Source: Schoenoplectus triqueter
Lineage: Eukaryota > Streptophyta > Magnoliopsida > Poales > Cyperaceae
Direction of reading: 5' to 3'
Assembly: GCA_964058805.1 (NCBI GenBank)
Contig: CAXKVV010000820.1
Location: 1-30,697 of the forward strand
Length of the DNA stretch: 30,697 bases
Below the pieces are notes generated by a model. That model was not told the origin of the DNA. It saw only the letters and a program-made list of their open reading frames with translations, and did not search any database. Positions within the stretch are counted from its first letter, which is position 1; each line of letters opens with the position of its first letter. The translations under genes were made by a program, and so were the position numbers. Below, one piece after another: positions 19,600 through 30,697 of this stretch.

Positions 19600-20538
19600 C
19601 CTTGCGAATTGGGAGGTTTCATTGAGGGCCCAGATGAATAAGCCGTGAGTGAGAATTGAGATTAGCAGCTCGGATCCAACTGGCAGCTGGCTATCACATT
19701 ATTGATCTTAGAATCTAATCTAAGTCTTATATATAAAAACCTGATCATTAAAAACAGAGTCCTTTCTTTAGAGTATATGTGGAAAGCAGCAACTTTGGTG
19801 CTCTGGAAAGGATGGAATTCACACGGAATCAAGGAGAGGTTACTGATCATTCAAGGAAACCTCCTAAGTTGTAACAGGTTAATCTGACTCTTCAAAAAGT
19901 ACAGATTTTTCAATCAGGCCATTAAATATTTGTCTAGGTTCACTTCAGATGCTGCCTGGCGACTGGCGACTGGCGAGGGGAACATGCGCTCAAGAGTCAA
20001 AGAGTCAGTTCGCATCTCCTGTCATCAAAATGATAAAATACATACTATAATGCTATTATAATTATCAAACTGTAATAGGTGCTAGTAAGGTTTTAGTAAA
20101 TCCCTAACTGGTACCGGGGTTTGGTACCATTCAGACTCTCTTCTTTCGTAATGAAGCCAGTGGTTGTCCACTTAAAAAAAAAATAGTATGCTATTATAGT
20201 TTTTGTTAGGCATCTGTTTAATATTGAATGGTTTTTCCGAGAGCAGTTTCGAAGGTAGTTGCAACTGTCGCAGAGTAAGAAGAGGGCAAACCTAAAATAG
20301 ATTTTGATGGACAAAAATAATAATAAAAAAACATGTAAATTTTTTTATGAAAAATATTCCATTAGATGGAAGTTGAAGAATTATTTTTCAATTCATGATC
20401 TAACTTATTTGAAGATCTTTAATAATTAAAAATTTAAATAATGGAACTTCCATGCCCCCCTACGCGTACAACCAGTTGGGTCACTCTATTCATGCAAGAC
20501 AATTATTATTTATTAGTCGTTTTCATCCTCAAGGTTAA
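19600..20538. other. Intergenic spacer, nothing recognised
   Basis: No coding sequence with family resemblance and no RNA gene. It probably includes the 3' UTR of the root-cap gene near 20500. Confidence 0.4.
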
Positions 20539-21582
20539 TTAAGCTGACTCAGTAACCATGGCAATCCCTGCATTGCCGCCGCTCCCGAATTGGGCAACCT
20601 TACAATCAGTGGAGAAAATACCGGAAGACACGAATCTCGGTGCTCCACCCATCACCGGCATCTTCTTGGTTACATCCAACTTGTTAACATAGTCTGGCCT
20701 GTATGTCTGGCCAAGAACACCATCAACAGTGTCACTGAGCGAGTAAAATTTGAATGACAAGTCAAGGTGGGCAAGGCTATCATCAGAGCCCACCCCGTAA
20801 TTGTGTATCCTTGACTCTTCTTCGGTGATTGGAACGGCATTGGCCATGATGGTGAAAACTCCATTTAGTTCCAGTATGACTCCATTGGCAGCAGCAGACC
20901 GTGTGATTGACAAAGCAGGTTCTGAGCTGGAGACCCACCTGGCATTCACCTCTTCAGGAATGTAAATAGACTCACCATCAAAGGTAATGATAAGTCTGTC
21001 AGACTCGTCATTCCATGTGACCGTCTTCTCTACACCAATATGAAAGCGGTGGTTTTTGCCGAACAGTATACCAAGCGCTTGGACCCAGGTGAAGTCGCGG
21101 TTGAGGGAAGGGTTGTGTTTCCCGATGAAATGTGTGTTTATGTGTAGGTTGGGATCAGAAAGGAGACAGAAATCACCATCCTTGTGCCCGTGGAAGTAGA
21201 AGATGTTTCCGTCACCTCCAGTGAAGCGTGGGTCACCACATACAGTGCCTGGGAACAGGTCACAAACTGCATCCACCAAAGAACAGTCAGTGTCAGTCCA
21301 CAGTTATCATGAACACATGTAGAATGAACGAGACTACTTACAGCATAAGGTTTTGCAGTCTGGGCAGGTCACAATGCACTTGTTGGTACACTTGCTAGGG
21401 CAGGTTGCCACACATGTCGTGTAATTACCGCTGGGATCTTGACATGAGAAAGTTGTACTACGTCTGCCACGGGGAGGAGTTATAACCGCAGACTTTGGTT
21501 TCGGGTCTTCTGGTTGCGCCACTGAATATTCGGCAACTGAAAGAAAGAGGAGGAATAACAGTGCCCATGAAACTGAGGCCAT
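20539..21582 (-). CDS. Secreted root-cap-domain / LEA-related protein, two exons
   Basis: The exons are 21582-21342 and 21266-20539. The 75-nt intron runs GTAAGT...ATGCAG, the split codon joins in frame, and the product is 322 aa. The chosen ATG opens a clear signal peptide (MASVSWALLFLLFLSVAEYSVAQ); an earlier in-frame ATG at 21660 would bury it and sits at the TATA box. After a Pro-rich linker comes a Cys-dense module (TCVATCPSKCTNKCIVTCPDCKTLC, residues ~55-80). The large conserved part follows: VCGDPRFTGGDGNIFYFHG, DFCLLSDPNLHINTHFIG, TWVQALGILFG. It ends in the root-cap domain motif HLDLSFKFYSLSDTVDGVLG. Members are extracellular proteins expressed in the root cap and elsewhere; no enzymatic activity is established. 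The frame is intact. Confidence 0.9.
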
Positions 21583-21657
21583 GGTGGAAAGTGTTGGATA
21601 TGTTTGATAAACAAGTTGTATTCGCTTTTGGCTATGAACATTAATCAGTCGTTGATG

Positions 21658-21665
21658 CATATATA
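21658..21665 (-). promoter_or_regulatory. TATA box of the root-cap-domain gene
   Basis: Minus-strand CTATATATGCATC lies about 80 bp upstream of the ATG at 21582, a usual plant spacing. Confidence 0.55.
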
Positions 21666-22212
21666 GTAGAAGAAAAGATCAGGTTGAGTGAGGTTGGGAT
21701 AGCCTGAAGTGCAGATGGTGGATGGTGGCACATGCATCACTTGCATTTTTTTTGTGTCGCTTTGTGTGATATGTAAGACTATGATTTGATTATGCTTTGA
21801 GATTTTTGGGACGCACCATATACAGCCTGATATGGATATGGTCAAAACTTCACATTATCCCTTAGATTTAGATTTATGAGATTCCTTTCCGTTGTTACAC
21901 TTGTTTCTTTTTAAGCGCCACGATACATTTTATTTTTGCCAGTTATTTTTAAAACTGGGGTCATCAAAAGAACACTCTTCGGAGAATCACAACATCTAAT
22001 TTTTGCCAATTTTTGATTAAAAAAGAAAAGAAGAGAAGCGCCGTTCCAATTATTACAAAAATAAGTTTATAATTTACCAAAGTCAATGACATCCACCTCA
22101 TTTTGTAATAAATCTAACAACAAATGTCTTCCTTTCTTGATATAACATTGTATCTTTTTGTGAAAACTGAAAATATAGTTTGACATTTTATTTTGAAACA
22201 TCTAGTTTAACA
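21666..22212. other. Intergenic region between the root-cap gene and the FBL11-like gene
   Basis: Promoter side of the root-cap gene and the 3' flank of the FBL11-like gene. AT-rich; no further gene or repeat is seen. Confidence 0.4.
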
Positions 22213-22558
22213 TTATATCCTTTCTTTCACTATGGATGTTCGATGGTCCGTGTTACCATTCCACTGGAGAATAATCGTCTCCTTGTGTACTGGTTTTGCA
22301 ATTTCACCTGTCAGCCCAACACATAGCCTTTGTTTCTTACACCGACTCATTTTCACGATTCGCAGAAATGTATGCTGCACAACAGAGGGATACAAAGGGA
22401 TGTTACAACATAATATCACCTCCAACAGAGATTGATAAATGGTTAAAAGAAACTTACACTTGGGCTGTCAAAGCCTCCATCACAAGCATCACACAAATCC
22501 AATGCCAGTATTCTCAATTGCAGTAGCTTTAAGACAACAACAACAAAAAGTGAAAGTT

Positions 22559-22608
<50 letters not shown>

Positions 22609-25600
22609 AAGGAGTAACATGGAAAGGCAATATGTACCTCTGAAGAAGCATTGGTAATAAAAGTCCTCGGGATACCACCTCCCTGCAATTTAGTTTTAGA
22701 GGGGAAAAAACACTTTGTCATGATGACCATGTCTAGATAATATGGAAATGCAATATTACGAAATCTTAAGGAGATTTTTCTCATGTAGTTTATTTGACAA
22801 AAATGCAACTTCACTATATCCTGAGTTTTTAGATATATAGATGGCCTGTTACTAGATCAAGACATCAATATAAACACTCCTGATACATTACTTGAAGACA
22901 CTCCAGTAGCGGAGCTTGAGGCCCAAATAAGAAGGGGTCAACTAAAATAAGAATTAAAAAATACACTACAAAATTATTTAGAGGGGGCTATTTTGTGATG
23001 CAAAGAACAATTAGAACATAAAATATATAGGTTGTGAATGAAATTTTGGATTGAAAGAGGGGGCCATAGCCCAATTTCTCAAGGAGAAGCTTCGCCTCTG
23101 CACTCCCAAGTGTTTTTCCATTTAAGCTCACGTACACTTCGGTAAGCTTAAGCTCACCTTAGCTTTACTATATCTAAGGCTAGTGCATCAGTTTGGTTTT
23201 TTTTTCAACTCAAAATCCTTCAACACATTCATGAGATGGCAAGAATGTAAACAAATCAATATACAGGCATTGCTAGGTACACAGATTTATTCCAGAATAA
23301 AGCGAAAGATGGGTATTCTTGAAGAACCCTTCTTTCACTGTATTCCAAAAATCATAATGGTGTTTGGTAATTTCTTCTGCAATGCGTCTACTTCTGGTCT
23401 ATTCTGGAATAAAGTGGTGGTAGTGAACAACACCATAAAAGTATGCAATAAACCCAGATAGAGTTTGTCAGCTCACATTATGACGAAGGACAAGATCTTC
23501 AAGGCCTTTGCAGCTCAAAAGGGAGGAGACCCCACTTTTAGTTAAGTTTCCACATTCCTGATCATTTAAATATAAAAAGGACAGTTTCTTAATGGACGGA
23601 TAGAATTTAAGATTTTAATAGGATTCCGAATGTCAATAAAATAAGACAAACAATTATTAACTTCTCTCCACAACTTGGAATCTCGCTATTCAATAATAAC
23701 CTGGTAGTAGACTCTCTTAATTCCAGTTAGACCATTTTTAGCTCCTCTTTTTTGCTCAACTTGTGTCTAATTGCACAATTAACGTAAAACAAACTAGACT
23801 GATCAGGACTGAAATCTAAAATTCAAGAATAATTGGGACATAATGAAGTATATTGCAAAAGTTAACAAGTTGCATGGTCTTGTTCCAGCGAGTAGCATAA
23901 AAGATTACAATTACAAGCCAAAATTTTCAATCCAACTAAACTCCGAGCAACAATATTTGCTAGGTCATCCTATCTACTCTTTGTTAATCTTTCATTTTGT
24001 GTTTAGGGTGAAAGAGACAGATGGAAAAAGAATGGGGCTAGAACAGACCTCTAAATGTAGAACTGTTAGTCCAGGCCAACCAGCTGAGATAATATCTTGT
24101 GAATCTACAAAAATAATGCAAAGGATCAAATGTCAATCATGACTGCTAAAAGCTACATCACTAAGACACAACAACAACAACAACAATAAAGCCTTTAATC
24201 CCAAATAAATTGAGGTAGACTAGAAATGAAACCCAATCTGAAAGCATAAGATACATCACTAAGACACTAACTAATTGAAACAGAAAAAAATGCAAAGAAA
24301 AATCCCCATATATGTAAAGGGCAGGGATCACTTGACAATATATTATTTTGACAATCTTGACAATGGTACACTAAAAAAATTAAAAAATATCTTAAAAATA
24401 GTAAAAAGATAAGTTCTTCAACTTAGATCGATAGTGTTTCAAATTTCATACAATTTAGCTATGGTTTGATGGTACACCAAAGACCATTAAATTACAACCA
24501 TTGCAAATTATATAAAATTTGAATGGTCTTTGATGAACTATCAAATTTGAATGGTCTTTGATGAACTATCAAATTTGAAACACAATCGATCTAAAAATTG
24601 AAAAATATATCTATTAATTTTTTCTATGTTCAAGTTCTTTTTTTCTTTTTGAATTTATTCAGAGTGCCATTGTCGAGATTGTCAAGATAACCCATTGTCA
24701 ACTGATCCCTTCCTTCCACTCTCAGTTATTCACTTTAACTAGTGCAGGAATGTAGAGAATCCAGAGATACAGAATGGAGTAAAATTGCAATTTCTAACAA
24801 AGGACTGTCTCTCAATGTGATAGTTTGTAAAGTTATGAAAACAATAACACTCAACATGAGTCAAGAAGCTTGCACCCAGACAAAGAAAGCTCAGTCAAGC
24901 TACAGAAAGTTCCCGTGAGGACAGCAAGATGGTCATTTGTCATCCACTTGCACACCCACTCCAATCTCAATCTAGTCAAAATCGAATTTTGAGGGATCTC
25001 AAAGCAATGCATGGTCAGATCGCCCAGACAGCACTGCAGCTCCAACACTTTTAGATGCTCGAGGGATGCTAATAAGTTTCTTATTACATCATCTGATGTA
25101 ATCTAATTAATCAAATTGAAAATTTTCAACACATTACTAAAATGGCCTAATTCAGTTTTCATGTCATCAACAATTGTAAAACAAACAGAGGGCATCGATC
25201 ATGTGGCTTGGAGTTCCAACAAACAGAGGGCCTGGGCAACAATCATGTGGGAAATATGGAAAGAAAGGAACGCACGCATCTTTCGACAGGAACACAACTC
25301 AAACTTCAAGGTCCAACAACTCATTCAAGACAATATCAACCTCTGGATCCGGGCATATAGTAATTAATTAGTTAAACACTTCAACCAGGAAAGAGTTAGA
25401 TCAGGGTCTACTCAGTTCATGGAACTAGGTTATTCGGGTTTATTGGGTACAGTATCAGCGATGTAATCTTTTTTCTCAAATCTGTAAACTCTTCTTCTTT
25501 TTTATTAATATAAAATTATGGTAGGCAATTCACCTACCACTTCAAAAAAAAAAAACAATTGTAAAACAAGGACAGAGCACCATATTTGGTTTAAATAGAG

Positions 25601-28600
25601 AACTTGGAACATATACATATCAGATCATCTGCTGTAGCAGCTTATTAGAGGACTCCACAAAAGGAGAACATTTTAATGCAATACAAGTCTGGTACCAATG
25701 AACTGGGCACTGGCACATACTGCTCAGTAGTTCACTGTAAGGTTCGAAGTCTTGAGTTAACTGTTCAGTCTGGTATATTCATATATACCAGAAAATCTAA
25801 CTCTGTTGGAATGCTAAAGCTAAAAAATGAACCTGAAACCGGATAACCAAGGACTCTATCGAAGGGCACAAAATTGGGAGACGATGCAAAAATTGAAGGC
25901 CAGGAGATGCACCAAGACCCAATGTAAGATCTCTCACTGTATTAAAAATCAGCATTTCTTCAACTAATACAGAGAAGAGTGAGAATCCCCAACCAAAGGC
26001 CACCTCTTCCAAATGGGTACAATTGTCAATTAGTTCATGCAAAAGAGGAGAGAATGAGGAGTTGCTTGTGAGTTCTTGATGGAGATTAGTGCAACCCGTT
26101 GCTTTGAGGCACCTCAAATTATGATTTCTTCTTATAAGATGCCTCAGTCCTACCATGGATACCTAAAATTATGAGCTGTCAGCATTTTTGCCTATTTGGG
26201 CTTACTTTTAAGTTGCACAAATGGGAGTAAAGTGAGATAAATTTGAATTATGCATGTGGAAGCTCAACTGAGTATAATTTATGTGAAATTTGGATTAAAC
26301 TGGGCTAGATTGAAAACTTGAGGGCAACAGATTTAACTGGGTGAAATGGAGAAATAATGAATATAGACCAAGACACCTAGTAAATAACAGGTTTTACGAA
26401 TTGATGATAAATTAGGGTACTTTGACGTTCAAGTGAGGTTCAATTGACAAATGTAGACAACTTGAGAGTTAACGAGGTTTATTCTAGATAAAATTAGTGA
26501 AAGAAAATTACCTTGGTGTCAGAAATATCAAGTCTCACCAAAGATGAGATGGTGAGTTTAAGAAGAGCCTCATCTGTTAAAGAGGTACCTCTCAAGCTCA
26601 GCTCTTTGACCATAGTTATGTGGCTCAAAAGACATGACATAGCAAACTCATCAACACCTGGAATATTTCTTGCACTTGTTGTAATAACAAGATTTTCTAA
26701 TTAAAATTTGAATCTTGGGGCGTTCACAACATTTGTCATATCATAAACTATCACCTGAATTTTGGAATATTCAAACACGAGTGTGTTGTGAAACAGTGAA
26801 CGTTATAATTCCATTAGAATATGCCCTTGCCACAAGAGGTTCCCTCTCTTAACAATCCGACATTTTATAAAAGTAAAGTGGATAAATGTTGATAAGTTAA
26901 AAAAAATTCATATATAATATGAAATATTAATCAACAATCTAGGCACCTCTTGCAAGACACCCTGGTTTTAACAGGTAGGCATTTATTTTAAAAAGCATTA
27001 AGCTTAAGCTTAAAAATGAGGATATAAAGAAATGTCTTCAAGATTTTCAATATGTTGTGCAGGAACTTCTAAATAATTTTCTTTTGACTTGCAAATCAAG
27101 AAAAGTTCACCTCTACAGCTATCCAGACGGAGACACTGCAACCTGGATGCAATAGTTGGACAACTTATTGGCTTCCAACCAACATCTGAACAAAGGACTT
27201 TAACTGAATCCTTGCCAAAGCATGTGTAACAGACAAGCAATGAATGGATTGACGAACATCTTCTGAGAAAAGCTGCAAGAGCCATATCAGATAAACCACT
27301 GCAACCTCTTATGTTTATGTATGATAGCATCTCAGTCAAGTTTGAGATTTCTGACAAGTGTCTATCTGCCGTGGCAAAAAAAAGAGAGCTATAGTTATCT
27401 ATACTATATTATAAAGCGCATAACAAATGAATGCGTTTATTATTTGTCTGATATATATTTTGTTGTCCAAAATACATCGCTCATCAAATAGTAATTACAT
27501 TCCATAAATAATGTAAAATACTAAAATTTCATCAATAAAATTCACACACACCACAAATAGCAATTTCATTTGATAAATAATGTAAAACTTCATTAATAAT
27601 TTGGGAAAAACATCTTACCTAATTTGATTTATCAGGATTAAACCCCTGGCTATTTTACAAATTCACAGCTCTCTTTGTCAACAAAGTTTTCCAACCCCAT
27701 AGAAACAGAATTAATGGCTCATATTATTATCATTACTTTACAAATCAATTTACACAATAAAGATTAATGCCTGCCACATCGTGAGGTATCTTTGCTAGTT
27801 AAAATACACATAAACAACAACAACAAAGCCTTTAATTTCAAATAAATTGGGGTAGGTTAGAAATGAAACCCAATCGGAAAATATAAGATCAAAGATCTCA
27901 AATATCAGTGATAATAATGAATATGATGAAAGAAAAAGAAAATAAATAATAATAATAATAATAATAATAATATATAAATAAAGATGATAATGATAATATG
28001 CTAATAATAGTAGCAATAATAATAATAATAGTACAATAAACCTCTATTATAAAATCTATTTCTCAATCTTAAAATTCTATTTTAAAAACCTAATTCCAAA
28101 TTCTAAATCCTAAAATTCTATCTAAACCTCTATTTCTGAAATTTATTTCTAAATTCTAAATCCTAAAATCCTAAAAAAAAATCTAAGAATATAAAGTCTA
28201 TAACTCTACTATTAGACTCTAACTCCTAAATCATGGTTCAGATACATGAATCGATATCTTCCACGCACTCTTATCCAAAGCAATTTCTTTGGGTATATTC
28301 CATTCCTTCAAATCTCTTTTTATTGCTTCCTCTTATGTCAGTCTCGGTCGACCTCTTCCTCTTTTTGTATTTTCAGGATGACTTAAAATACTGCTGCGTA
28401 CTGATGCTTCAGGAGGCCTTCGTTGGATATGACCAAACCATCGCAAACGATGTTGGATTAGCTTCTCTTGAATTGGTGCTACCCCAAGTTTGTCTCTAAT
28501 ATCATCATTTCTGATTCGATCTTTCCTTGTGTGACCACATATCCAACGTAACATCCACATTTCAGCTACACTCATCTTCTGGATGTGTTGTCCTTTTGTA

Positions 28601-30697
28601 GCCCAACATTCTGCGCCATACAACATCGTGGGTCTAATCACCGTCCTGTAGAAATTGTCTTTTAGTTTGTTTGGGACCTTGTCACAAAGAACACCAGATG
28701 CTCGTCTCCATTTTACCCATTCAGCTCTTATTCTATGACTAACATCTTCATCAATCTCTCTTTCACTCTGCAACATCGATCCCAAATACCGAAATGTGTC
28801 ATTCATGGGTACTACTCGTCCATCCAAACTAACATCCCCGTCATCTAAGTTTTCCCCGCTGAACTGACACCTCATATATTCAGTTATTGTCCTACTAAGT
28901 CTAAAACCTTTCGATTCTAAAGTTTGTCTCCACAACTCTAGTTTCTGATTGACTCCAATTCTGCTCTCGTCAATCAGCACCACATCATCAGCAAAGAGCA
29001 TACACCAAAGAATATCTTCTTGTATGTCCTTTGTGATCTCATCCATCACTAAGGTGAAAATATATGGACTCAATGCTGACCCTTGATGTAATCCTATCTT
29101 AATAGAAAGTGTATCGAATTCGCCATCACATGCTCTGACACAAGTCACAACATTTGTGTACATATCCTTAATAAGGGTAACGTACTTTGTTGAGACTAGT
29201 TTCCTTTTGAGCGCCCACCACATGATATTTCTCGGAATTTTATCATATGCTTTCTCTAAATCAATAAATATCATATGTAGGTCCTTCTTCTGTTCTCGAT
29301 GTCTCTCCATAAGTTGTCTTATCAAGAAAATCGCCTCCATAGTGGACCTCCCAGGTATAAAACCAAACTGATTTTTAGAGACAGTTGTCAGTTTTCTTAA
29401 ACGGTGCTCGATCACTCTCTCCCAAAGCTTCATGGTATGACTCATGAGCTTAATTCCTCTGTAATTAGTACAACTTTGAATATCTCATTTATTCTTGAAG
29501 ATTGGTACTAATATAGTTCTTCTCCACTCATCAAGCATCTTATTGGACCGAAAAATGGTATTAAATAGTTTAGTGAGCCACACTATGAAAAATAAATATG
29601 AAAAATTGGAGTTCTTGACATGCAGACACCATGTGTATAACCCAGGATATTATCACATGAGTAGCATTAGTGCCCTACCTTTCATTACCTGTACCGGTTC
29701 CCTGCTAAGCCTTTATGTGTAGCAGACATTGCATTTTTAAGATAATTGCAATATTTATCAGTTAAAACCAGTGCAAAAAATTCAAGGCTGCGACCTTATA
29801 AACAAATAAATAAATAAAAAGATTAAATCACAAGAGAAGCACACCATTTATCTCAGTATGACCTTCCAATGTTAGCTTTGACAGCGTGGCAACACATCGT
29901 TTATCTACCATATCAGCTGTCATCAAAAGTACATCCCCTCTACCATGGCCAGACGAATTGAAATTTCCAGCATCAAAATCAAGGGACAAATCAACTTCAT
30001 TTAATGTAGAACAAGAATTTATCAGATAAATCAGATCTTGAAACCTAAACTGGGAACAATGGGAGGCTCTTAAGATCGCCAAAGAAGGGAACACCCAACT
30101 CAAACACAAGAAAGTGCGACGTGCATCCAGCTGATGGCACCCTGAGATATCTATTTCAAGCATATTTGGGAAAACGAAGAAGAAATTCTTATCAATGCTT
30201 TTGTAAGGATTGCATGTGAGAGGAGACTCAGAAGAGGAAGAGTTCAAAATCTTTTTGATTAATGAGAGACTTGTATTGGGTTTAAGAAGTGAGACGAGTA
30301 AGAGATTCTCCGACATCTGCGGACAGCCCGACAACAGCAATTTCTGAAAAAATCAAAAGGAATATCAGAGAAATAGATCTCCATGAAAAACAATGGAGAA
30401 ACAAAGACCGGTCACTGATAGTTGCTGCTTGTTCAAGCATGCAACACAGGTTACTAGAGCATATTCAGAACCCCTTTTGTTGAATATGGTTTATCCTTGA
30501 AGTTAACTCTTCAAATTGGTACAGTGCTGTAAAAGTTGGGTCCAGTATTATACAAAGGCCAAATTTCACAAGTCAAGTCTGCAATGCAAGACTTCATTGG
30601 TTTTATGGTACGGTGTGATTTCTTATTTGACAGGAACAGCTTATATACTTACCTTAGTATAGTTTGTAATACGGATTTTGAATTGATTGAGTGAAGT
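22213..30697 (-). CDS. FBL11: FBL11-like BTB/LRR protein, C-terminal part, runs off the right edge
   Basis: Exons by hand (minus order): 30697-30653 (partial, less certain), 30343-29845, 27365-27111, 26696-26512, 26162-25833, 25102-24856, 24104-24049, 23557-23477, 22682-22638, 22526-22458, 22374-22213. Every junction is GT-AG with matching phase, leaving one frame of 657 codons plus stop. The product is a run of leucine-rich repeats: LEIDISGCHQLD, YINIRGCSGLSDMAL, MVKELSLRGTSLTDEALL, LRCLKATGCTNL, LTELSLSGCKLL, GWPGLTVLHLEECGNL, LEDLVLRHN. The conserved end is VHKETIILQWNG...VKERI. The order and tail fit plant 'BTB/POZ domain-containing protein FBL11', probably a substrate-recruiting ubiquitin-ligase adaptor. 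The N-terminal BTB part lies outside the window. Introns carry five transposon insertions, yet no exon is broken. Confidence 0.8.
22562..22605. repeat. (GA)n microsatellite
   Basis: A nearly pure run of about 22 GA units in the intron between the exons ending at 22638 and starting at 22526. Confidence 0.95.
22905..23099. mobile_element. hAT-like MITE in an FBL11-like intron
   Basis: The left end is CAGTAGCGGAGCTTGAGG and the reverse complement of the right end is CAGAGGCGAAGCTTCTCC. CACTC borders both sides directly, a possible 5-bp (or partial longer) duplication. Internally AGGGGTCAAC and GAGGGGGCCATAGCCC are seen. The CAG-GGCGGAGC-type end resembles the MITE at 3586-3744, so both may belong to related families. 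Confidence 0.5.
24170..24251 (-). mobile_element. 82-bp RTE-LINE 3' end with 16-bp target duplication
   Basis: On the minus strand this reads GGGTTTCATTTCTAG...GGCTTTATTGTTGTTG, matching the 3' end of the LINE at 27811-27890 (same GAAACCCAATC and AAGCCTTTAAT blocks and CAA/TTG tail). TACATCACTAAGACAC flanks both sides (24154-24169 and 24252-24267). It is thus a severely 5'-truncated retrocopy, or a SINE that uses the same tail. Confidence 0.85.
24319..24714. mobile_element. MULE-type MITE, copy 4
   Basis: The left end is GGGCAGGGATCACTTGACAAT; the right end, reversed, is GGAAGGGATCAGTTGACAAT. Both are followed by 'TTGACAATCTTGACAATGG'-like sub-terminal sequence. The core is shared with the other copies. 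A 28-bp internal tandem duplication (TTTGAATGGTCTTTGATGAA...) lies near 24517-24575. No clear target duplication was found. Confidence 0.75.
25185..25554 (+). mobile_element. 5'-truncated L1-type LINE with poly(A) and 15-bp target duplication
   Basis: ACAATTGTAAAACAA occurs at 25170-25184 and again at 25555-25569, after an A-rich tail. The insert encodes the end of a LINE ORF2 (WATIMWEIWKERNARIFRQE...INLWI, stop near 25366), the motif that closes plant L1 reverse-transcriptase proteins. It is antisense to the host gene. AACAAACAGAGGGC is duplicated at 25180-25193 and 25218-25231, at the 5' junction. Confidence 0.9.
27398..27798 (+). mobile_element. Non-autonomous Helitron in an FBL11-like intron
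   Basis: The 5' end is TCTATACTATATTATAAAGC, a typical plant Helitron start, preceded by A. The 3' end is CTAG followed by T, eight bases after a small hairpin (CCT-gc-CAC-ATC-GTG-AGG). It thus sits between A and T with no target duplication, as Helitrons do. The 401-bp body is AT-rich and encodes nothing. Confidence 0.65.
27811..29590 (-). pseudogene. RTE-type LINE reverse transcriptase, 5'-truncated and stopped
   Basis: Reading minus, RT motifs run in order: NYRGIKLMSHTMKLWERV, FGFIPGRSTMEAI, FIDLEKAYDKIPR, GLHQGSALSPYIFTLVMDE, the catalytic LFADDVVLID, then FRYLGSML, the LYGAECW block and RWFGHIQRRP. The frame begins about 29590 inside the RT region, so the endonuclease half is missing. 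It holds two in-frame stops, one before DIQSCTNYR (about 29488) and one at 28333-28335, replacing a Trp before EEAIKRDLK. The natural end is HVSEP, stop at 28231. The 3' region includes AAT repeats and ends in the GTTGTTGTT tail near 27811. It lies sense-oriented in a host intron. Some of the upstream boundary may be wrong. Confidence 0.85.
27941..28032. repeat. (AAT)n microsatellite in the LINE 3' region
   Basis: Runs of AAT/ATA triplets with interruptions, between the LINE stop codon at 28231 and its 3' tail. Confidence 0.85.

Noticed and set aside
21583..21660. Upstream in-frame ATG of the root-cap gene
   Set aside because: It overlaps the likely TATA box and would hide the signal peptide; the ATG at 21582 is preferred.
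23183..23461. 92-codon + strand open frame
   Set aside because: It lies in an intron of the FBL11-like gene and has no known motif.
30344..30652. Possible further FBL11-like exon between 30343 and 30653
   Set aside because: No acceptor-donor pair gives an open LRR-like segment with compatible phase; treated as intron.
1..30697. tRNA, rRNA or snoRNA genes
   Set aside because: No B-box-like GGTTCGAATCC with a matching A box, and no rRNA-like tract was found on either strand by eye; a tRNAscan-SE or Rfam run would settle it.

Overview
This is an angiosperm (most likely eudicot) nuclear window. The evidence is split genes with GT-AG introns, AT-rich spacers, TATA-box promoters, a CYP94-type P450, a root-cap-domain protein, a plant-mobile-domain (PMD) protein, and a dense mix of plant MITEs, MULE, Helitron and LINE sequence. 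No prokaryotic, organellar or viral gene was recognised. Exon junctions below were worked out by hand from splice sites and reading phase, not by alignment.

Layout: (1) 1-4.4 kb is gene-poor and AT-rich, with a 150-bp direct repeat, two MITEs and a foldback element. (2) 4.46-12.56 kb is one complete-looking Mutator-like element (MULE). It has 64-bp terminal inverted repeats (TIRs) built around 27-bp GC-rich palindromes and two convergent, apparently intact genes. On the + strand is a two-exon MURA-type transposase (1006 aa, SWIM finger present). On the - strand is a ten-exon PMD (MAIN-like / 'protein phosphatase 7 long form' type) gene of 695 aa. The PMD gene appears to have a 5' leader exon and a 1.3-kb leader intron filled with an AT-rich tandem array. 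(3) 12.6-15.4 kb holds three MITE/foldback elements. (4) 15.5-17.0 kb is an intronless CYP94-like P450. (5) 17-20.5 kb is spacer with a truncated MITE, a large hairpin element and a 175-bp foldback with a clean 10-bp target-site duplication. (6) 20.5-21.6 kb (-) is a two-exon secreted root-cap-domain protein. (7) 22.2 kb to the right edge (-) is the 3' part of an LRR gene resembling BTB/POZ-LRR protein FBL11. Eleven exons are readable in one open frame, and its introns carry a Helitron, an RTE LINE, an 82-bp RTE tail, an L1 fragment and a MULE-type MITE.

The host genes (P450, root-cap protein, FBL11-like) show no sign of working together. The MULE genes probably do: the transposase mobilises the element, and the PMD protein may act as an accessory or anti-silencing factor (inference). 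The element's symmetry is the most striking part of the window. GC palindromes lie 5-8 bp upstream of a TATA box at each end, so TIRs and promoters are fused.
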